The notes beneath the pieces are model-generated. The model made no database searches. It was not told the origin of the DNA and worked only from the letters and a program-made list of their open reading frames with translations. Position numbers and translations under genes: made by a program. Below are positions 1 through 9,567 of a stretch of DNA of 64,000 bases, one piece after another (the stretch's first letter is position 1; each line of letters begins with the position of its first letter). The DNA is from Pseudanabaena sp. lw0831 (GTDB lineage Bacteria > Cyanobacteriota > Cyanobacteriia > Pseudanabaenales > Pseudanabaenaceae), in contig NZ_BBJB01000006.1 of assembly GCF_016584665.1 (NCBI RefSeq), positions 20,419 to 84,418 of the forward strand. The letters run 5' to 3'.

Positions 1-210
1 TGTGACGATTCCTAGTAGTCCTAATGCGTAAGCCTGCGTGCGCGTAAAGCTATCAGCATTGGCTGCATAGACGGCGGGAGCAACAATCAAATTAAAGCAG
101 AGCAAGAGAAATAGATATTTTGGATATTTCTTTTTGATTGAGAGTTGCCAAAGCCCTTTCAGGTCTTCGATAGAAAAATCGCTGAAAACATTGGGGAGAG
201 TTTTTTTCAT
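1..210 (-). CDS. Small Kdp accessory membrane protein (KdpF/KdpG-like), C-terminus outside window
   Basis: This is a partial gene read leftward from an ATG whose complement sits at 208-210. Seventy codons are visible. The protein starts MKKTLPNVFSDFSIEDL, then has a basic stretch and a hydrophobic segment around residues 31-48 (YLFLLLCFNLIVAPAVYA), and a second apolar stretch runs off the window edge. It lies 128 bp downstream of kdpB on the same strand. In Anabaena the operon is known as kdpABGCD, with a small gene between kdpB and kdpC; position and size fit that gene or the KdpF-like subunit of cyanobacteria. Assignment rests mostly on context. Confidence 0.6.
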   Translation of the reverse strand, partial: MKKTLPNVFSDFSIEDLKGLWQLSIKKKYPKYLFLLLCFNLIVAPAVYAANADSFTRTQAYALGLLGIVT

Positions 211-243
211 GGTGATTGGGAAATAAAAAGTCAGAATCACAGA

Positions 244-331
244 TTAGACGGATTCAAGGATTGCGCGGATTTTTAGATACAGATTTTTAGAGAGGATCAA
301 GAAAATCCGTGAAATCCAATCATCCGTTTAA
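244..331. repeat. Imperfect inverted repeat of the AATCCG type inside the kdp operon
   Basis: Two arms of about 30 nt (244-274 and 302-331) pair imperfectly around a 27-nt spacer. Each arm carries repeated ATCCG blocks. It sits between kdpB and the downstream small gene, so the transcript could form a stem-loop there. AATCCGnGAAATCC-like units are common dispersed repeats in cyanobacteria. Confidence 0.6.
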
Positions 332-338
332 TCCGCGA

Positions 339-2444
339 TCAAATGATGGGTAGCAAAATATCAATGAATTTAATTGCAATAAATGGAGCAATTACGCCAC
401 CCAAACCGTAAAGCAGAATATTGCGCTGCAAGAGTTGATCGGCAGTGAGAGGTCGGAATTTTACGCCTTTGAGAGCAAGTGGAATTAAAGCAGGAATGAT
501 TAAGGCATTATAAATTAGTGCCGAGAGAATTGCCGATTGGGGACTTTTGAGACCCATCACATTCAATGCACCAATACCTGCGGCGGCGAAGATCGTGGGA
601 ATGATCGCGAAGTATTTGGCGATGTCGTTAGCGATGGAGAAAGTAGTCAACGCGCCTCGTGTAATCAGTAATTGCTTACCGATCGCGACTAAATCAATCA
701 ACTTAGTCGGATCGCTATCCAAATCCACCATATTTGCGGCTTCTTTAGCGGCTTGTGTGCCTGAGTTCATCGCGACACCGACATTTGCTTGAGCCAATGC
801 AGGAGCGTCATTCGTGCCGTCACCAGTCATTGCAACTAATTTACCTTGAGCCTGTTCACTGCGAATTACTTCGATTTTATCTTCGGGAGTTGCCTCGGCA
901 ATAAAATCATCGACACCTGCTTCTTCAGCAATTACAGAAGCCGTAATTTGGTTGTCACCCGTAAGCATAATCGTGCGAACACCCATCCGCCTTAGTTGGT
1001 CGAATCGTTCGCGTAATCCTGGCTTGACAATATCTTTGAGATAGATCACACCATGCAAATCACCTCCTAAACTCAAGCCCAATGGGGTTCCGCCCAGCTT
1101 AGAGACTTTCTCATAGGCGGCTTCAAATTCTGGGGGGATTTCACCCGATCGCGATCGCACAAAGCCTCTGATTGAATCAATAGCTCCTTTCCGAACTTCA
1201 ACATTATCAGGTAAATCAGTGCCACTCATGCGAGTACGGGCGGAGAAGTCAACGCCTTTGGCTTGATCGCGATCGAATTTAATCACGGCTCCTGATTGTT
1301 CAGCTAACTGCACGATAGAGCGACCTTCAGGAGTTTCATCAAAGATACTGGCGGCAAGTGCAACAGTGGCGGTTTCAGCGAGGCTATGACCATTGACAGG
1401 AATAAACTCTTCGGCTAAGCGATTGCCGAGAGTAATCGTGCCAGTTTTGTCGAGAACCAGTGTGTTGATGTCACCACAAGCTTCAACGGCGCGACCAGAG
1501 GTGGCAATCACATTAAACTGTGCGACCCGATCCATACCCGCAATGCCGATCGCACTCAATAAACCGCCAATCGTAGTGGGAATTAGCGCCACTAATAAGG
1601 AGATTAAAATCGCGATGGTTGTGGGAGTATTTACATAATTAGCGATCGGGGTCATCGTAGCCACGACGATTAAAAACACCTGTGTTAGTACGGTCAGCAG
1701 AACCGTCAAAGCAATTTCGTTAGGTGTTTTCGAGCGTTCGGCTCCTTCCACAAGGGCGATCATGCGATCGATAAATCCTTGCCCAGGATCAGCCGAAATC
1801 TTAATCGTCAATTCATCGGAAACTACGCGAGTACCACCTGTAACCGAACTGGAAATATCCGTTCCTGGTTGTTTGAGGACTGGAGCCGATTCTCCTGTAA
1901 TTGCGGATTCATCGACTGAAGCTATGCCAGCAATTACTTCACCATCGGAAGGAACTAGTTCGCCGATTTTCACTTTTACCAAGTCACCACGGCGCAATTC
2001 TGTGGAACTGGTTTCTTGAATTGAACCATCAGGCAAGACTTTACGAGCGATCGTATCAGATCGAGTAGTGCGTAATGAGTCCGCTTGAGCTTTACCGCGT
2101 CCCTCAGCGATCGCCTCGGCAAAGTTGGCGAATAATACTGTAAAAAAGAGAATTACAGTAATCGAACCATTGAGAATGCGTTCTTGATTGGCATTAGCTT
2201 GAACAGTGCCAAATAGATTGGGATCGATAGTAACGAGTAAAGTGACAATCGTACCGACCCAAACCATAAACATGACAGGATTACGGACAGCAATGCGGGG
2301 ATCGAGTTTGACAAAGGCATCCCGAACTGCTCGTTGAAACATTCCATCCATTGACACTTTAGGGGTGTGTCTGCGGGACTCGCGAGTGCTGCCAAGTTCG
2401 CGTTTCTTTTGAGATGACAAATTACTGGTTGTATTGTTGTTCAT
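339..2444 (-). CDS. kdpB: Potassium-transporting P-type ATPase catalytic subunit KdpB
   Basis: KdpB hydrolyses ATP to drive high-affinity K+ uptake through KdpA in the plasma membrane. The 701-residue protein (E. coli form about 682) has all P-type ATPase signatures: TGES at 183-186 in the actuator domain, the phosphorylation motif DKTGT with Asp332, the nucleotide-binding domain, and GDGTND at about 541-546 in the hinge. Membrane segments are visible near residues 56-75, 92-108, 245-265 and 275-300 and again at the C-terminus. An N-terminal polar tail of about 30 residues is longer than in E. coli. It follows kdpA by 14 bp and is clearly co-transcribed with it. Confidence 0.97.
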   Translation of the reverse strand: MNNNTTSNLSSQKKRELGSTRESRRHTPKVSMDGMFQRAVRDAFVKLDPRIAVRNPVMFMVWVGTIVTLLVTIDPNLFGTVQANANQERILNGSITVILFFTVLFANFAEAIAEGRGKAQADSLRTTRSDTIARKVLPDGSIQETSSTELRRGDLVKVKIGELVPSDGEVIAGIASVDESAITGESAPVLKQPGTDISSSVTGGTRVVSDELTIKISADPGQGFIDRMIALVEGAERSKTPNEIALTVLLTVLTQVFLIVVATMTPIANYVNTPTTIAILISLLVALIPTTIGGLLSAIGIAGMDRVAQFNVIATSGRAVEACGDINTLVLDKTGTITLGNRLAEEFIPVNGHSLAETATVALAASIFDETPEGRSIVQLAEQSGAVIKFDRDQAKGVDFSARTRMSGTDLPDNVEVRKGAIDSIRGFVRSRSGEIPPEFEAAYEKVSKLGGTPLGLSLGGDLHGVIYLKDIVKPGLRERFDQLRRMGVRTIMLTGDNQITASVIAEEAGVDDFIAEATPEDKIEVIRSEQAQGKLVAMTGDGTNDAPALAQANVGVAMNSGTQAAKEAANMVDLDSDPTKLIDLVAIGKQLLITRGALTTFSIANDIAKYFAIIPTIFAAAGIGALNVMGLKSPQSAILSALIYNALIIPALIPLALKGVKFRPLTADQLLQRNILLYGLGGVIAPFIAIKFIDILLPII

Positions 2445-2458
2445 AAATTTAATAGATT

Positions 2459-4168
2459 TTAGCCGCCTCTAGCGATCAGAAATGCTTCGGCAATTGGACC
2501 TAATGCAAGCACGGGAAAGAAAGTTAATGAACCCATCACCAAAATCACGCCTGCGGTGACAGAGGTAAATAGAACTGTATCGGTGCGAAGCGTACCTGTG
2601 GTCATGGCAACTGGTTGCTTGCGGGACATTCCATCGGCTAATAACAGCAAAGCCGTAATTGGTATGAAACGACCACCTAACAAACTAACGCAGGTACTGA
2701 GATTCCACCAGAGTCCTGTTGCGGCGGGTTGGCTATCGGCTAAACCTTCAAAGCCAGAACCATTATTTGCCGCAGCCGAGGCATATTCATAAACTACTTG
2801 AGAAATTCCATGAAACCCAGGGTTACTAATCCCTGCTAATTGATCTGGGAATGCTAAAGCGATCGCCGCAGGGATGAGAATCACAATTGGGTGAATAAGC
2901 AGAATCAAGAAACTGGTTAAGACCACTTCATTCTTCTCGATCTTGCGACCTAGAAATTCTGGAGTTCTGCCAACCATCAGCCCAGTTACAAATACTGCCA
3001 AAATCGAGTAGGCAAATAGATAAGCGGTTCCTGTGCCTTGTCCACCCCAAATAATTTGCAGAAAGAGATTGGATAGAGTTATAAAACCACCGTTTGGCAT
3101 AAACGAGTCGTGGAGAGAGTTAACGGCTCCCGTCATCGTTCCAGTTGTTGTCACTGCAAACAGAGCCGACTGCGCCCAACCAAATCTAACTTCTTTACCC
3201 TCTAAGTTGGGACTTTGTGAACCAAGTAAAGAATTCACAAGGGGATTACCCTGATATTCGCCTATTCCTGTAACGATAATGAAAGCAACATAGAGAATAA
3301 ACACCATGCCAAACAATAACCAAGCTTGTTTGCGGTTATTAGCAATTATTCCATAAGTATGAATTAGCGCTGTAGGAATCGCAACCATCGCCAAAGTCTG
3401 AAGCAGATTAGAGAAACCACTGGGATTCTCAAAGGGATGGGCGGAGTTAATTGCATAAAATCCACCGCCATTTTCACCTAGTTGTTTGATGAACTCGAAA
3501 TGGGCGACAGGTCCAAGGGCGATCGCCTGACTGATATTCGGATCTTCTAAAGTCGGGACAACCACTGGTCCCGCTAAAGTCTCAGGAACACCTGCGGCAA
3601 TAAAGGCGATCGTGCCGATAATACTGATTGGTAACAGAATCCGAGTAATTGATTTGGTTAGATCAACGTAGAAATTGCCTAGCGATCGCCCTGTTAAACC
3701 GCGAATAAAGGCGATTCCCACGGCAAGCCCTGTTGCTGCGGAGGTAAAAAACATGAAACCAAGTCCCAGCGTCTGCGAAGCATAGCTAAGCGTGGTTTCA
3801 CCTGAATAATGCTGTTGATCGGTATTCGTAATAAATGAAATCGTGGTATGGAGCGCTGTATCCCAAGTTGGGGCGCTCAGAGCCGTTGGGTTGAACGGTA
3901 AAGCTCCCTGAAACATGATCAGCGAGAATACCAGTATTGACATGGCTAAACTACTGTACAAGACAGCACGAGCATATTGCCATCCTGTCATCTGCGTTTC
4001 AGGCTTAACTCCACTGAGGTTAAAAAGCAACCTCTCGAATGGGTTTAAAACTGAGTCCAATATTGTCTTTTGTCCTAGAAACACTCGTGCAATGTAGCCG
4101 CCAAAGATCGGAGCGATCGCCACAATCAGCACCAGTGTCAGTCCAATTTGTATCCATCCCTGTAGCAT
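2459..4168 (-). CDS. kdpA: Potassium-transporting ATPase channel-like subunit KdpA
   Basis: KdpA is the K+-selective membrane subunit of the Kdp complex, related to the SKT channel superfamily. The 569-residue product starts [10 protein letters not shown] and is strongly hydrophobic throughout. Selectivity-filter regions can be recognised: [41 protein letters not shown] and [11 protein letters not shown], matching conserved KdpA blocks. It is the first gene of the leftward kdp operon. The upstream region holds spaced direct repeats suited to an OmpR-type regulator. KdpC and any KdpD lie outside the window. Confidence 0.97.
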   Translation of the reverse strand: MLQGWIQIGLTLVLIVAIAPIFGGYIARVFLGQKTILDSVLNPFERLLFNLSGVKPETQMTGWQYARAVLYSSLAMSILVFSLIMFQGALPFNPTALSAPTWDTALHTTISFITNTDQQHYSGETTLSYASQTLGLGFMFFTSAATGLAVGIAFIRGLTGRSLGNFYVDLTKSITRILLPISIIGTIAFIAAGVPETLAGPVVVPTLEDPNISQAIALGPVAHFEFIKQLGENGGGFYAINSAHPFENPSGFSNLLQTLAMVAIPTALIHTYGIIANNRKQAWLLFGMVFILYVAFIIVTGIGEYQGNPLVNSLLGSQSPNLEGKEVRFGWAQSALFAVTTTGTMTGAVNSLHDSFMPNGGFITLSNLFLQIIWGGQGTGTAYLFAYSILAVFVTGLMVGRTPEFLGRKIEKNEVVLTSFLILLIHPIVILIPAAIALAFPDQLAGISNPGFHGISQVVYEYASAAANNGSGFEGLADSQPAATGLWWNLSTCVSLLGGRFIPITALLLLADGMSRKQPVAMTTGTLRTDTVLFTSVTAGVILVMGSLTFFPVLALGPIAEAFLIARGG

Positions 4169-4269
4169 GGTGGAGATTTTTCCTTTTGAGTCGATAAAAC
4201 TATCAGGAAACCATTCCTAACAGTCAAATCATCGATCCATTTCCTCCACTTGACAAGGTATATCTTTGC

Positions 4270-4354
4270 GTTTAGACCGCTCTTGCTTACTAGCATCTAG
4301 ATTCTAAGCTTGGCAAAGATTTAGCCGTTTAGACTGCGTTTAGATGATGTTTAG
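4270..4354. promoter_or_regulatory. GTTTAG direct repeats at 11-bp spacing upstream of kdpA
   Basis: The hexamer GTTTAG occurs at 4327-4332, 4338-4343 and 4349-4354, exactly 11 bp apart, with a further copy at 4270-4275. Eleven-bp spaced direct repeats are the usual architecture for OmpR/PhoB-family response regulators, the family of KdpE. The array lies 103-185 bp upstream of the kdpA start. That it is the kdp operator is inference. Confidence 0.5.
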
Positions 4355-4388
4355 TTGGCGATCGCCTCTTGTATATTGAAAGGCAAAA

Positions 4389-4559
4389 GTTTTAGGCTCT
4401 ATAGGGGTTTCGGGGAAGTCAAACATGATAAATGGCTCAAAGCTTTTAAGGACAGATATGTCAGACATTGAAGACCTCCGATGCTAAAAACATTGCCCAT
4501 CAAGCACTTCGGGCTTTCGAGGTGTATTACCTCCCCGAAACACTTATTGTGTTAAGTAC
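4389..4559. mobile_element. MITE-like element with about 30-bp terminal inverted repeats
   Basis: The segment 4389-4419 and the inverted segment 4527-4559 share the core TGTTTCGGGGAGGT or close variants, and a third copy lies at 35679-35709. The consensus end reads like GGCTCnATAGGnGTTTCGGGG. Between the ends are about 107 bp without a convincing reading frame. The GGCTC start resembles ISL3-family termini, but this is a guess. The right end overlaps the 3' end of the methyltransferase gene. Confidence 0.45.
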
Positions 4560-5273
4560 CCAGCGAAAGGCATAGCGCCATTTGAGCAAGAAATTAATTA
4601 ATCCTGCGGATTCAGCGATACTTTTTAATTCAGAGGATTTGAATCCGCGCAAAACTGAAAGTGGTGCATCATTGCGAACCATTTGCACTGCTGGCAATAG
4701 CCTTGTAAGCGCATAGATTCCATAATAGGCAAATGGATGACGATGTAAATCATTAATCAGAATGCCATGCTTCGAGATTCGCTGCATTGATCGCACAATT
4801 TGGACTGCATTCTCATGGGCAAAGTGATGCAAAAACATCGCGGCGATCGCAATATCAAACTCATGGTCAGCATAGGGTAGAGCCAAAGCATCTGCAACTT
4901 CCACTTTAATTTTTGTTTGCAGATCTGCTGGCAATCGCTTTTTTAAAGCTTCACGGGCATAATCCACAGTGACAGGATTAGCATCGATCGCCACAATCTC
5001 TACATTAATTGCAGGAGATTGAGCCGCAGCCCAACGCACGATGTATTCAGGGAAATCGCCGATACCAGTGCCAATATCGAGAATGCGGGTGATTTGATTT
5101 GATTGCGATCGCGCTTTTAGAAAAGGCGAGAGAACTTCCATCGTAGTGGCATATCCGCCAAATAGTTGATTGATCGGACGAAGTTGTTCCAATGCATCGG
5201 TGAGGCGTTCATCCTGAATTGAGAAATCATCCATCAATTCATCTTGATTAGTACGGATTTGGAATGAAGGCAT
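4527..5273 (-). CDS. Class I SAM-dependent methyltransferase next to type III PKS
   Basis: The 248-residue protein has a Rossmann-type SAM-binding motif I, ILDIGTGIGDF, near residues 85-95, an acidic motif II region (VEIVAIDAN) and a motif IV-like stretch (FDIAIAAMFLHHF). These are typical of Methyltransf_11/25 enzymes acting on small molecules. It follows the type III polyketide synthase on the same strand with 103 bp between, so O- or C-methylation of the polyketide product is a reasonable inference. The last residues (about NTISVSGR and stop) are encoded by the terminal repeat of a MITE-like element, so the original C-terminus may have been replaced. Confidence 0.8.
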   Translation of the reverse strand: MPSFQIRTNQDELMDDFSIQDERLTDALEQLRPINQLFGGYATTMEVLSPFLKARSQSNQITRILDIGTGIGDFPEYIVRWAAAQSPAINVEIVAIDANPVTVDYAREALKKRLPADLQTKIKVEVADALALPYADHEFDIAIAAMFLHHFAHENAVQIVRSMQRISKHGILINDLHRHPFAYYGIYALTRLLPAVQMVRNDAPLSVLRGFKSSELKSIAESAGLINFLLKWRYAFRWVLNTISVSGR

Positions 5274-5315
5274 ATATGTTCCTAATTGTGTAGATTGATA
5301 ATGAAGTAGCTTGGA

Positions 5316-5370
5316 AAAACCCTAAAAACTTTACCGCCTGCTGCGCGAGCGGTAAAGTTTTTAGGGTTTT
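5316..5370. terminator. 22-bp perfect hairpin between PKS and methyltransferase
   Basis: Arms 5316-5337 and 5349-5370 are perfectly complementary, with an 11-nt loop and flanking A and T runs on both strands. It would work as a terminator or attenuator for the leftward PKS transcript before the methyltransferase. Confidence 0.65.
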
Positions 5371-5376
5371 ATACAC

Positions 5377-6492
5377 TTAGACTTTTTGAAATAGACAACC
5401 TTCAATCGATAGCCCGGGACCAAAGGCTAAGGCAATCCCATTTTGAAACGGAGTATCTGCTCTTGATTGATGCTTATCTAAAATCTGTTTGAGGATAAAT
5501 AGAATCGTTGGCGAACTCATATTGCCATAACGGCGCAAGACCTCAAAGGAATCAGACACCATGCGATCGCTAAGTTCACAAGCTGATTGAATATTTTCAA
5601 TAATCTTTCTTCCCCCTGGATGAATTGCCCAAAAATCCAGATCATTGGTCGTGAGATGATGTTGCTTTAAGAAAGCTTGCAAATAATCAGGTAGATGCGA
5701 TACTACTACATCAGGAACCCTCGGTGATAAGCCCATCAAAAAACCAGTATCACCGATTGTCCAATTCATTAGTTCTTCAGTGTTTTCGATCAGCAAACTA
5801 TATCCATCGGTATAAGCCAGCTTTCCTTCCGCTTGAGCAAATGGACTCGAAGTCAAAATCGCGGCAGCAGCTCCATCGGAAAAAATGGCATTGATAATTG
5901 TATTCTCTAAGGTGTCAGCGACTTGAAAATGCAATGAACATAGCTCAACGCAAACTAAGAGAACTTTAGCTTGGCGATCGCTTTGACAGATGGCATGAGC
6001 AGTTCTGAGTCCATTAAAAGCTGCATGACAGCCCATAAAGCCAATCATCGTGCGCGAAACACTATAGGAAAGTCCCAAATGCTTGATTAGGTGAATATCT
6101 AAGCCAGGGGCAGAAAAGCCAGTACAACTAACGACGATTAAATGGGTGATGTCTTGAGCATTAAGGTTTTCGGCTTCAGAGATCGCTTGTTGTGCTGCTT
6201 GCAAAGCAATTTTTGGCGCATAGACTTCATATTTTTGATTACGGCTAAAGGTAGTTGGGGTAGGCGTGAGTTCCCAATTATGAGGATATAATTCAAAATT
6301 TTGGAGATCGCCACCATAGTCTGAAATACAGCTAAAGCGATAATCGATTCCTGAATTTGCATAAATTGCTGGAATTCTTTTTCTAATGGAAGCTGATAAA
6401 CTTTCTGTCTTTAACATAAAGTCCGCAGCTTCGGCCTGTGTTAGTTTATAAGGTGGGTTCGCTGTAGCGATCGCTTCTAAAACTGTATACAT
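5377..6492 (-). CDS. Type III polyketide synthase (chalcone/stilbene synthase family)
   Basis: The 371-residue enzyme condenses malonyl-CoA onto an acyl starter to give alkylresorcinols or alkylpyrones in bacteria. The catalytic triad is visible: Cys155 in GFMGCHAAFNGLR, His291 in AIHPGGRK, and Asn324 in RYGNMSSP. The C-terminal AFGPGLSIEG matches the GFGPG loop of the chalcone synthase family. Length fits bacterial members. Starter specificity cannot be read by eye. The methyltransferase downstream suggests a tailoring step. The start is the ATG at 6490-6492; a 500-bp repeat-rich gap lies upstream. Confidence 0.93.
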   Translation of the reverse strand: MYTVLEAIATANPPYKLTQAEAADFMLKTESLSASIRKRIPAIYANSGIDYRFSCISDYGGDLQNFELYPHNWELTPTPTTFSRNQKYEVYAPKIALQAAQQAISEAENLNAQDITHLIVVSCTGFSAPGLDIHLIKHLGLSYSVSRTMIGFMGCHAAFNGLRTAHAICQSDRQAKVLLVCVELCSLHFQVADTLENTIINAIFSDGAAAAILTSSPFAQAEGKLAYTDGYSLLIENTEELMNWTIGDTGFLMGLSPRVPDVVVSHLPDYLQAFLKQHHLTTNDLDFWAIHPGGRKIIENIQSACELSDRMVSDSFEVLRRYGNMSSPTILFILKQILDKHQSRADTPFQNGIALAFGPGLSIEGCLFQKV

Positions 6493-6645
6493 TTGGTTAA
6501 GCCCAATATAACGAATATCAAATTAAACTTTTCACTTTTGCCCTAGGCAAAGCGATGTAATTTGCTTTACAAATACTTTTATAGAAACAATCTGAGAGAT
6601 TAAGAACCCATTCCTTATAGCTGTTTACAATCAAACAAAGCTCAA

Positions 6646-6690
6646 TAAATTTTTCAACAGTGTTACTTCGCAACACTGTTGAAAAATTTA
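6646..6690. repeat. Palindrome D, core of the AACAC/GTGTT family
   Basis: Arms TAAATTTTTCAACAGTGTT and its complement pair around a short loop with one A:C mismatch next to it. The core resembles the palindromes at 24037-24085, 24582-24636 and 30400-30448. Confidence 0.75.
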
Positions 6691-6807
6691 CTGGTTCAAG
6701 CTTAATCGCAAAGAGCTGGAAGGAATAAATATACAAATCAATCGTTAGGTGCAATAGCCTGAGCCTTACATTGTATATCTTTATCAATATTCCTGTTTGA
6801 GACTCCT

Positions 6808-6912
6808 TATACCAACCCTCAAAATGGCGTTGCCATTTTGAGGGTTCTAAAGCCTTACTGGGCATGGGTTTCAATCCTCAAAAATGTAGACGCACTTTTG
6901 AGGATTGGTATT
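6808..6912. repeat. Compound hairpin bounded by ATACCAA and TTGGTAT
   Basis: An inner 15-bp hairpin (6814-6828 with 6832-6846) and a second 12-bp hairpin (6872-6883 with 6897-6908) lie between ATACCAA at the left and TTGGTAT at the right. A simpler element with the same ends lies at 24661-24704. Such ATACCAA-ended repeats are common in cyanobacteria. Confidence 0.65.
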
Positions 6913-6974
6913 ACTCCCACAGATAGAGATGTCAACAATTTCTTTGAAATCGATAGCAAAGAGCAATCCAAAAT

Positions 6975-7006
6975 GATTTTTGAGAAGTGTGTACTTCTCA
7001 AAAATC
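6975..7006. terminator. 14-bp hairpin just downstream of nadE
   Basis: GATTTTTGAGAAGT pairs with its complement at 6993-7006 across a 4-nt loop. It ends 9 bp beyond the nadE stop and is probably its terminator. Confidence 0.5.
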
Positions 7007-7014
7007 TCAAAAGC

Positions 7015-8733
7015 CTATAATGACGTAACTTTACTAGCGATCGGCATTCTCCAGCCTGAACCAAAAGCGCGATCGGTGATTTTCAAACCTGGGGCAGCTT
7101 GGCGGCGTTTAAATTCCGCGATTTTGACCAACCGCACTACGCGATCGACGATCGCTGGATCGTGACCTGTTGCCATAATTTCTGCGGCAGCGAGATGTTG
7201 ATTAATCAGCTTGTGCAAAATATCATCAAGGATGTCATAGGGAGGAAGAGAATCTTGATCCAGTTGATCGGGCTTGAGTTCGGCACTAGGCGGCTTAGTA
7301 ATAATATTCAGGGGAATCACTTCTGTATTCCCTTGCTTAATTGATAAATGGGAACTAGTACGATTTAGCCATTCACAGATGGAAAACACTCGTGTTTTTG
7401 GTACGTCAGCGATCGCAGCAAGACCACCATTCATATCACCATAAAGCGTGCAGTAGCCCACCGAAACTTCTGATTTGTTGCCTGTAGAAAGGAGTAAATG
7501 TCCAAACTTGTTAGAGATTGCCATCAGCAGACTACCGCGAATCCTCGACTGCAAATTCTCTTCAGTGACATCACTAGTTTGCCCCGCAAATAGATTGGCA
7601 AGACTAGAGTCAAAGGCTTCCATCATTGGTTGAATCGGAATTGTTTGCGTAGAGATTCCTAAATTATGAGAGAGGGCGATCGCATCGGTAATCGAATGCG
7701 CAGAACTGTAGGTCGAAGGCATCAGCACACCCAGTACATTCTCTTTACCAATCGCCTCAGCCGCGATCGCCGCCACCAGAGCCGAATCGATACCGCCACT
7801 CAAACCAATCACCACCTGACGAAATCGACATTTCTGTACATAGTCACGCACACCAAGCACCAGAGCCGCAAAAATTTCCGCATCGGCACTTTCGTATTTA
7901 GATGGAGTGGGGCTAAGCCCCACTCCATCTAAACGCAAAATCAATAAATCTTCCTCAAAACCATTACTAAGCGCAATTATTTCGCCATGGCGATTAAAAG
8001 CCATACTCCGCCCATCAAAAATCAGATCGTCATTTGCCCCAACCTGATTGGCATAAAGCAATGGCAAGTCATGCATAAGCGCACTATGACTCAACATCGC
8101 TTCACGCAACTTCTGCTTACCAACCGCATAGGGTGAAGCCGATAAATTGAGCAGCAAATCTAATTCGTGATTCTCAGCTAGTTCAGCAACAGGATCATCA
8201 GCATAACTACGCTTGCCCCAAAATGTCTCGTCATTCCAAATATCTTCGCAAATGGTGACACCTACATTTAGAGATGTTCCCCCCTTCAGATTTAGCGTAA
8301 AAACTTGGCTCCCATTCCCCACCGCAAAATAACGATCTTCATCAAATACGTCATAGGTTGGCAACAATCGCTTGTGGAAAATTTGCTGAACTTTGCCACC
8401 TTGCAATAGAGCCGCACTATTAAATAGGGGTTTTCCTCCTGCTTGGTTAGCATGAGGGTTTACCGATACAGTACCTACCAGTACTGCAACATCAGGCGGA
8501 AGTTGAGTAGCAAGATCGGAGATCGCAGTTTCCATATCGCGCACAAATTGATGATTCATCAACAAGTCACGAGGTGGATAGCCACAAAGTGATAACTCAG
8601 GTGTGAGCACTAGCTGCGCCCCTTGCTCAGCTAATCTCTTAACAGCAGCTAATATGCGATCGCAGTTGCCGACCAAGTCACCAATTACTGGATTAAGTTG
8701 TGCGATCCCAAAAATTGCATTACCTAGGCTCAT
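7015..8733 (-). CDS. nadE: Glutamine-dependent NAD+ synthetase
   Basis: NadE makes NAD+ from nicotinic acid adenine dinucleotide, ATP and glutamine-derived ammonia. The 572-residue protein has an N-terminal nitrilase-type glutaminase domain with the triad Glu46 (LTPELSLCGY), Lys121 (FHKRLLP) and Cys162 (VTICEDIW), and a C-terminal synthetase domain with the ATP-pyrophosphatase loop SGGIDS at 312-317. At the domain junction, near residues 267-279, the coding DNA is a perfect 37-nt palindrome (7897-7933), which looks like an in-frame repeat insertion. The gene stands alone between hairpins. Confidence 0.97.
   Translation of the reverse strand: MSLGNAIFGIAQLNPVIGDLVGNCDRILAAVKRLAEQGAQLVLTPELSLCGYPPRDLLMNHQFVRDMETAISDLATQLPPDVAVLVGTVSVNPHANQAGGKPLFNSAALLQGGKVQQIFHKRLLPTYDVFDEDRYFAVGNGSQVFTLNLKGGTSLNVGVTICEDIWNDETFWGKRSYADDPVAELAENHELDLLLNLSASPYAVGKQKLREAMLSHSALMHDLPLLYANQVGANDDLIFDGRSMAFNRHGEIIALSNGFEEDLLILRLDGVGLSPTPSKYESADAEIFAALVLGVRDYVQKCRFRQVVIGLSGGIDSALVAAIAAEAIGKENVLGVLMPSTYSSAHSITDAIALSHNLGISTQTIPIQPMMEAFDSSLANLFAGQTSDVTEENLQSRIRGSLLMAISNKFGHLLLSTGNKSEVSVGYCTLYGDMNGGLAAIADVPKTRVFSICEWLNRTSSHLSIKQGNTEVIPLNIITKPPSAELKPDQLDQDSLPPYDILDDILHKLINQHLAAAEIMATGHDPAIVDRVVRLVKIAEFKRRQAAPGLKITDRAFGSGWRMPIASKVTSL
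7897..7933. repeat. Perfect 18-bp-arm palindrome inside the nadE coding sequence
   Basis: Arms 7897-7914 and 7916-7933 are exactly complementary around one base. It encodes about 12 residues (RLDGVGLSPTPSK) at the linker between glutaminase and synthetase domains and keeps the frame. Confidence 0.9.
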
Positions 8734-8750
8734 GTTTGATTTATCCCTCT

Positions 8751-8789
8751 AAAAATGATGGGGCGGGCAAAGCCCGCCCCATCATTTTT
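8751..8789. terminator. 18-bp hairpin between CPP1-like gene and nadE
   Basis: AAAAATGATGGGGCGGGC pairs perfectly with 8772-8789 around an AAA loop, followed by T-runs. Both flanking genes run leftward, so it would terminate transcripts of the CPP1-like gene. Confidence 0.7.
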
Positions 8790-8804
8790 GTTTTTTGTAT
8801 AGCT

Positions 8805-9425
8805 CTAGCGCAAGAAACAAGCATGTAGCCACATCACCAACAAGATAATTACTGTCTGGATTGGGCTAGGAAAAAATCCACTTCCTACCAAGCGAGATAT
8901 TACTAAAACTTGATTAGTTAAAGTTGCTAATAATACACCGACTGTAATTCCTGATAGGGAGATCAGCAGAGCACGTCCAAAGCGATTTTCTTTGCGGGTT
9001 AGCAAAATAACACTGGCAATTAAACCCAATGATAGCCATGTAGTAGTGACAGCAGGGACAAAAAAGCTAACTGCTCCAAGTCCCGTAAAAATTCCCAGCG
9101 AAATATAAATGTCTTTTTTGCTTGGGCTGTCCAATAGTCTCGACAACCAAGATGGGGCGCGACGCTGTGTATTATTTTGGAGCGAAGCAGGGATCGCCGC
9201 AGATAGACGTTCAGGATAACGAATGCGATCGGGTACGGCAATCTTGCCTTCTTTTCGGGCGCGTAAACGATCCATGAGGATGGAATCGTAAGCAACCTCG
9301 ATCATTTCTTGTTGAGACTCATCCCCCTCATTTTCGCGCAATAGGCGATCGCGTGCATCGCGCACTTCTTCAAAGGAGGCTTCGTCATTGACTCCTAATT
9401 TGTCGTAGGGAGTTGGTTCGCTCAT
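8805..9425 (-). CDS. CPP1-like (DUF3353) membrane protein with J-like N-terminus
   Basis: The 206-residue protein begins with a degenerate DnaJ-like segment (TPYDKLGVNDEASFEEVRDA, residues about 5-24, and the following helix) but lacks an HPD tripeptide. Residues about 105-205 hold four membrane-spanning segments. This layout matches the CPP1-like family; plant CPP1 is a plastid chaperone-like protein that stabilises protochlorophyllide oxidoreductase. Its cyanobacterial role is less clear. Start chosen at the ATG at 9423-9425. Family call is confident, function is not. Confidence 0.8.
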   Translation of the reverse strand: MSEPTPYDKLGVNDEASFEEVRDARDRLLRENEGDESQQEMIEVAYDSILMDRLRARKEGKIAVPDRIRYPERLSAAIPASLQNNTQRRAPSWLSRLLDSPSKKDIYISLGIFTGLGAVSFFVPAVTTTWLSLGLIASVILLTRKENRFGRALLISLSGITVGVLLATLTNQVLVISRLVGSGFFPSPIQTVIILLVMWLHACFLR

Positions 9426-9567
9426 TTTTCCAACTATGAATATTTGTAGAGTTCGCTATATATTTGCTGAAAAAAGTAGCTAAGCAACTGATCAGAAAAT
9501 ATTAGGCAGCTTGATGGCTAAACATAGTATAGCGTCTGATTTAAAATACCTATCTAAACTTTTGAAT

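Larger units (their letters stand above)
6493..7014. other. Repeat-rich intergenic region without a credible gene
   Basis: This 522-bp gap holds a hairpin of the shared-flank palindrome family at 6646-6690 and two nested hairpins at 6808-6912. A third hairpin lies at 6975-7006. Open frames here are built from the repeats and look spurious. The PKS promoter must lie in the left part. Confidence 0.7.

Noticed and set aside
6518..6874. Open frame of 118 codons on the minus strand
   Set aside because: It runs through two hairpin repeats, has no family look and no good start; likely chance.
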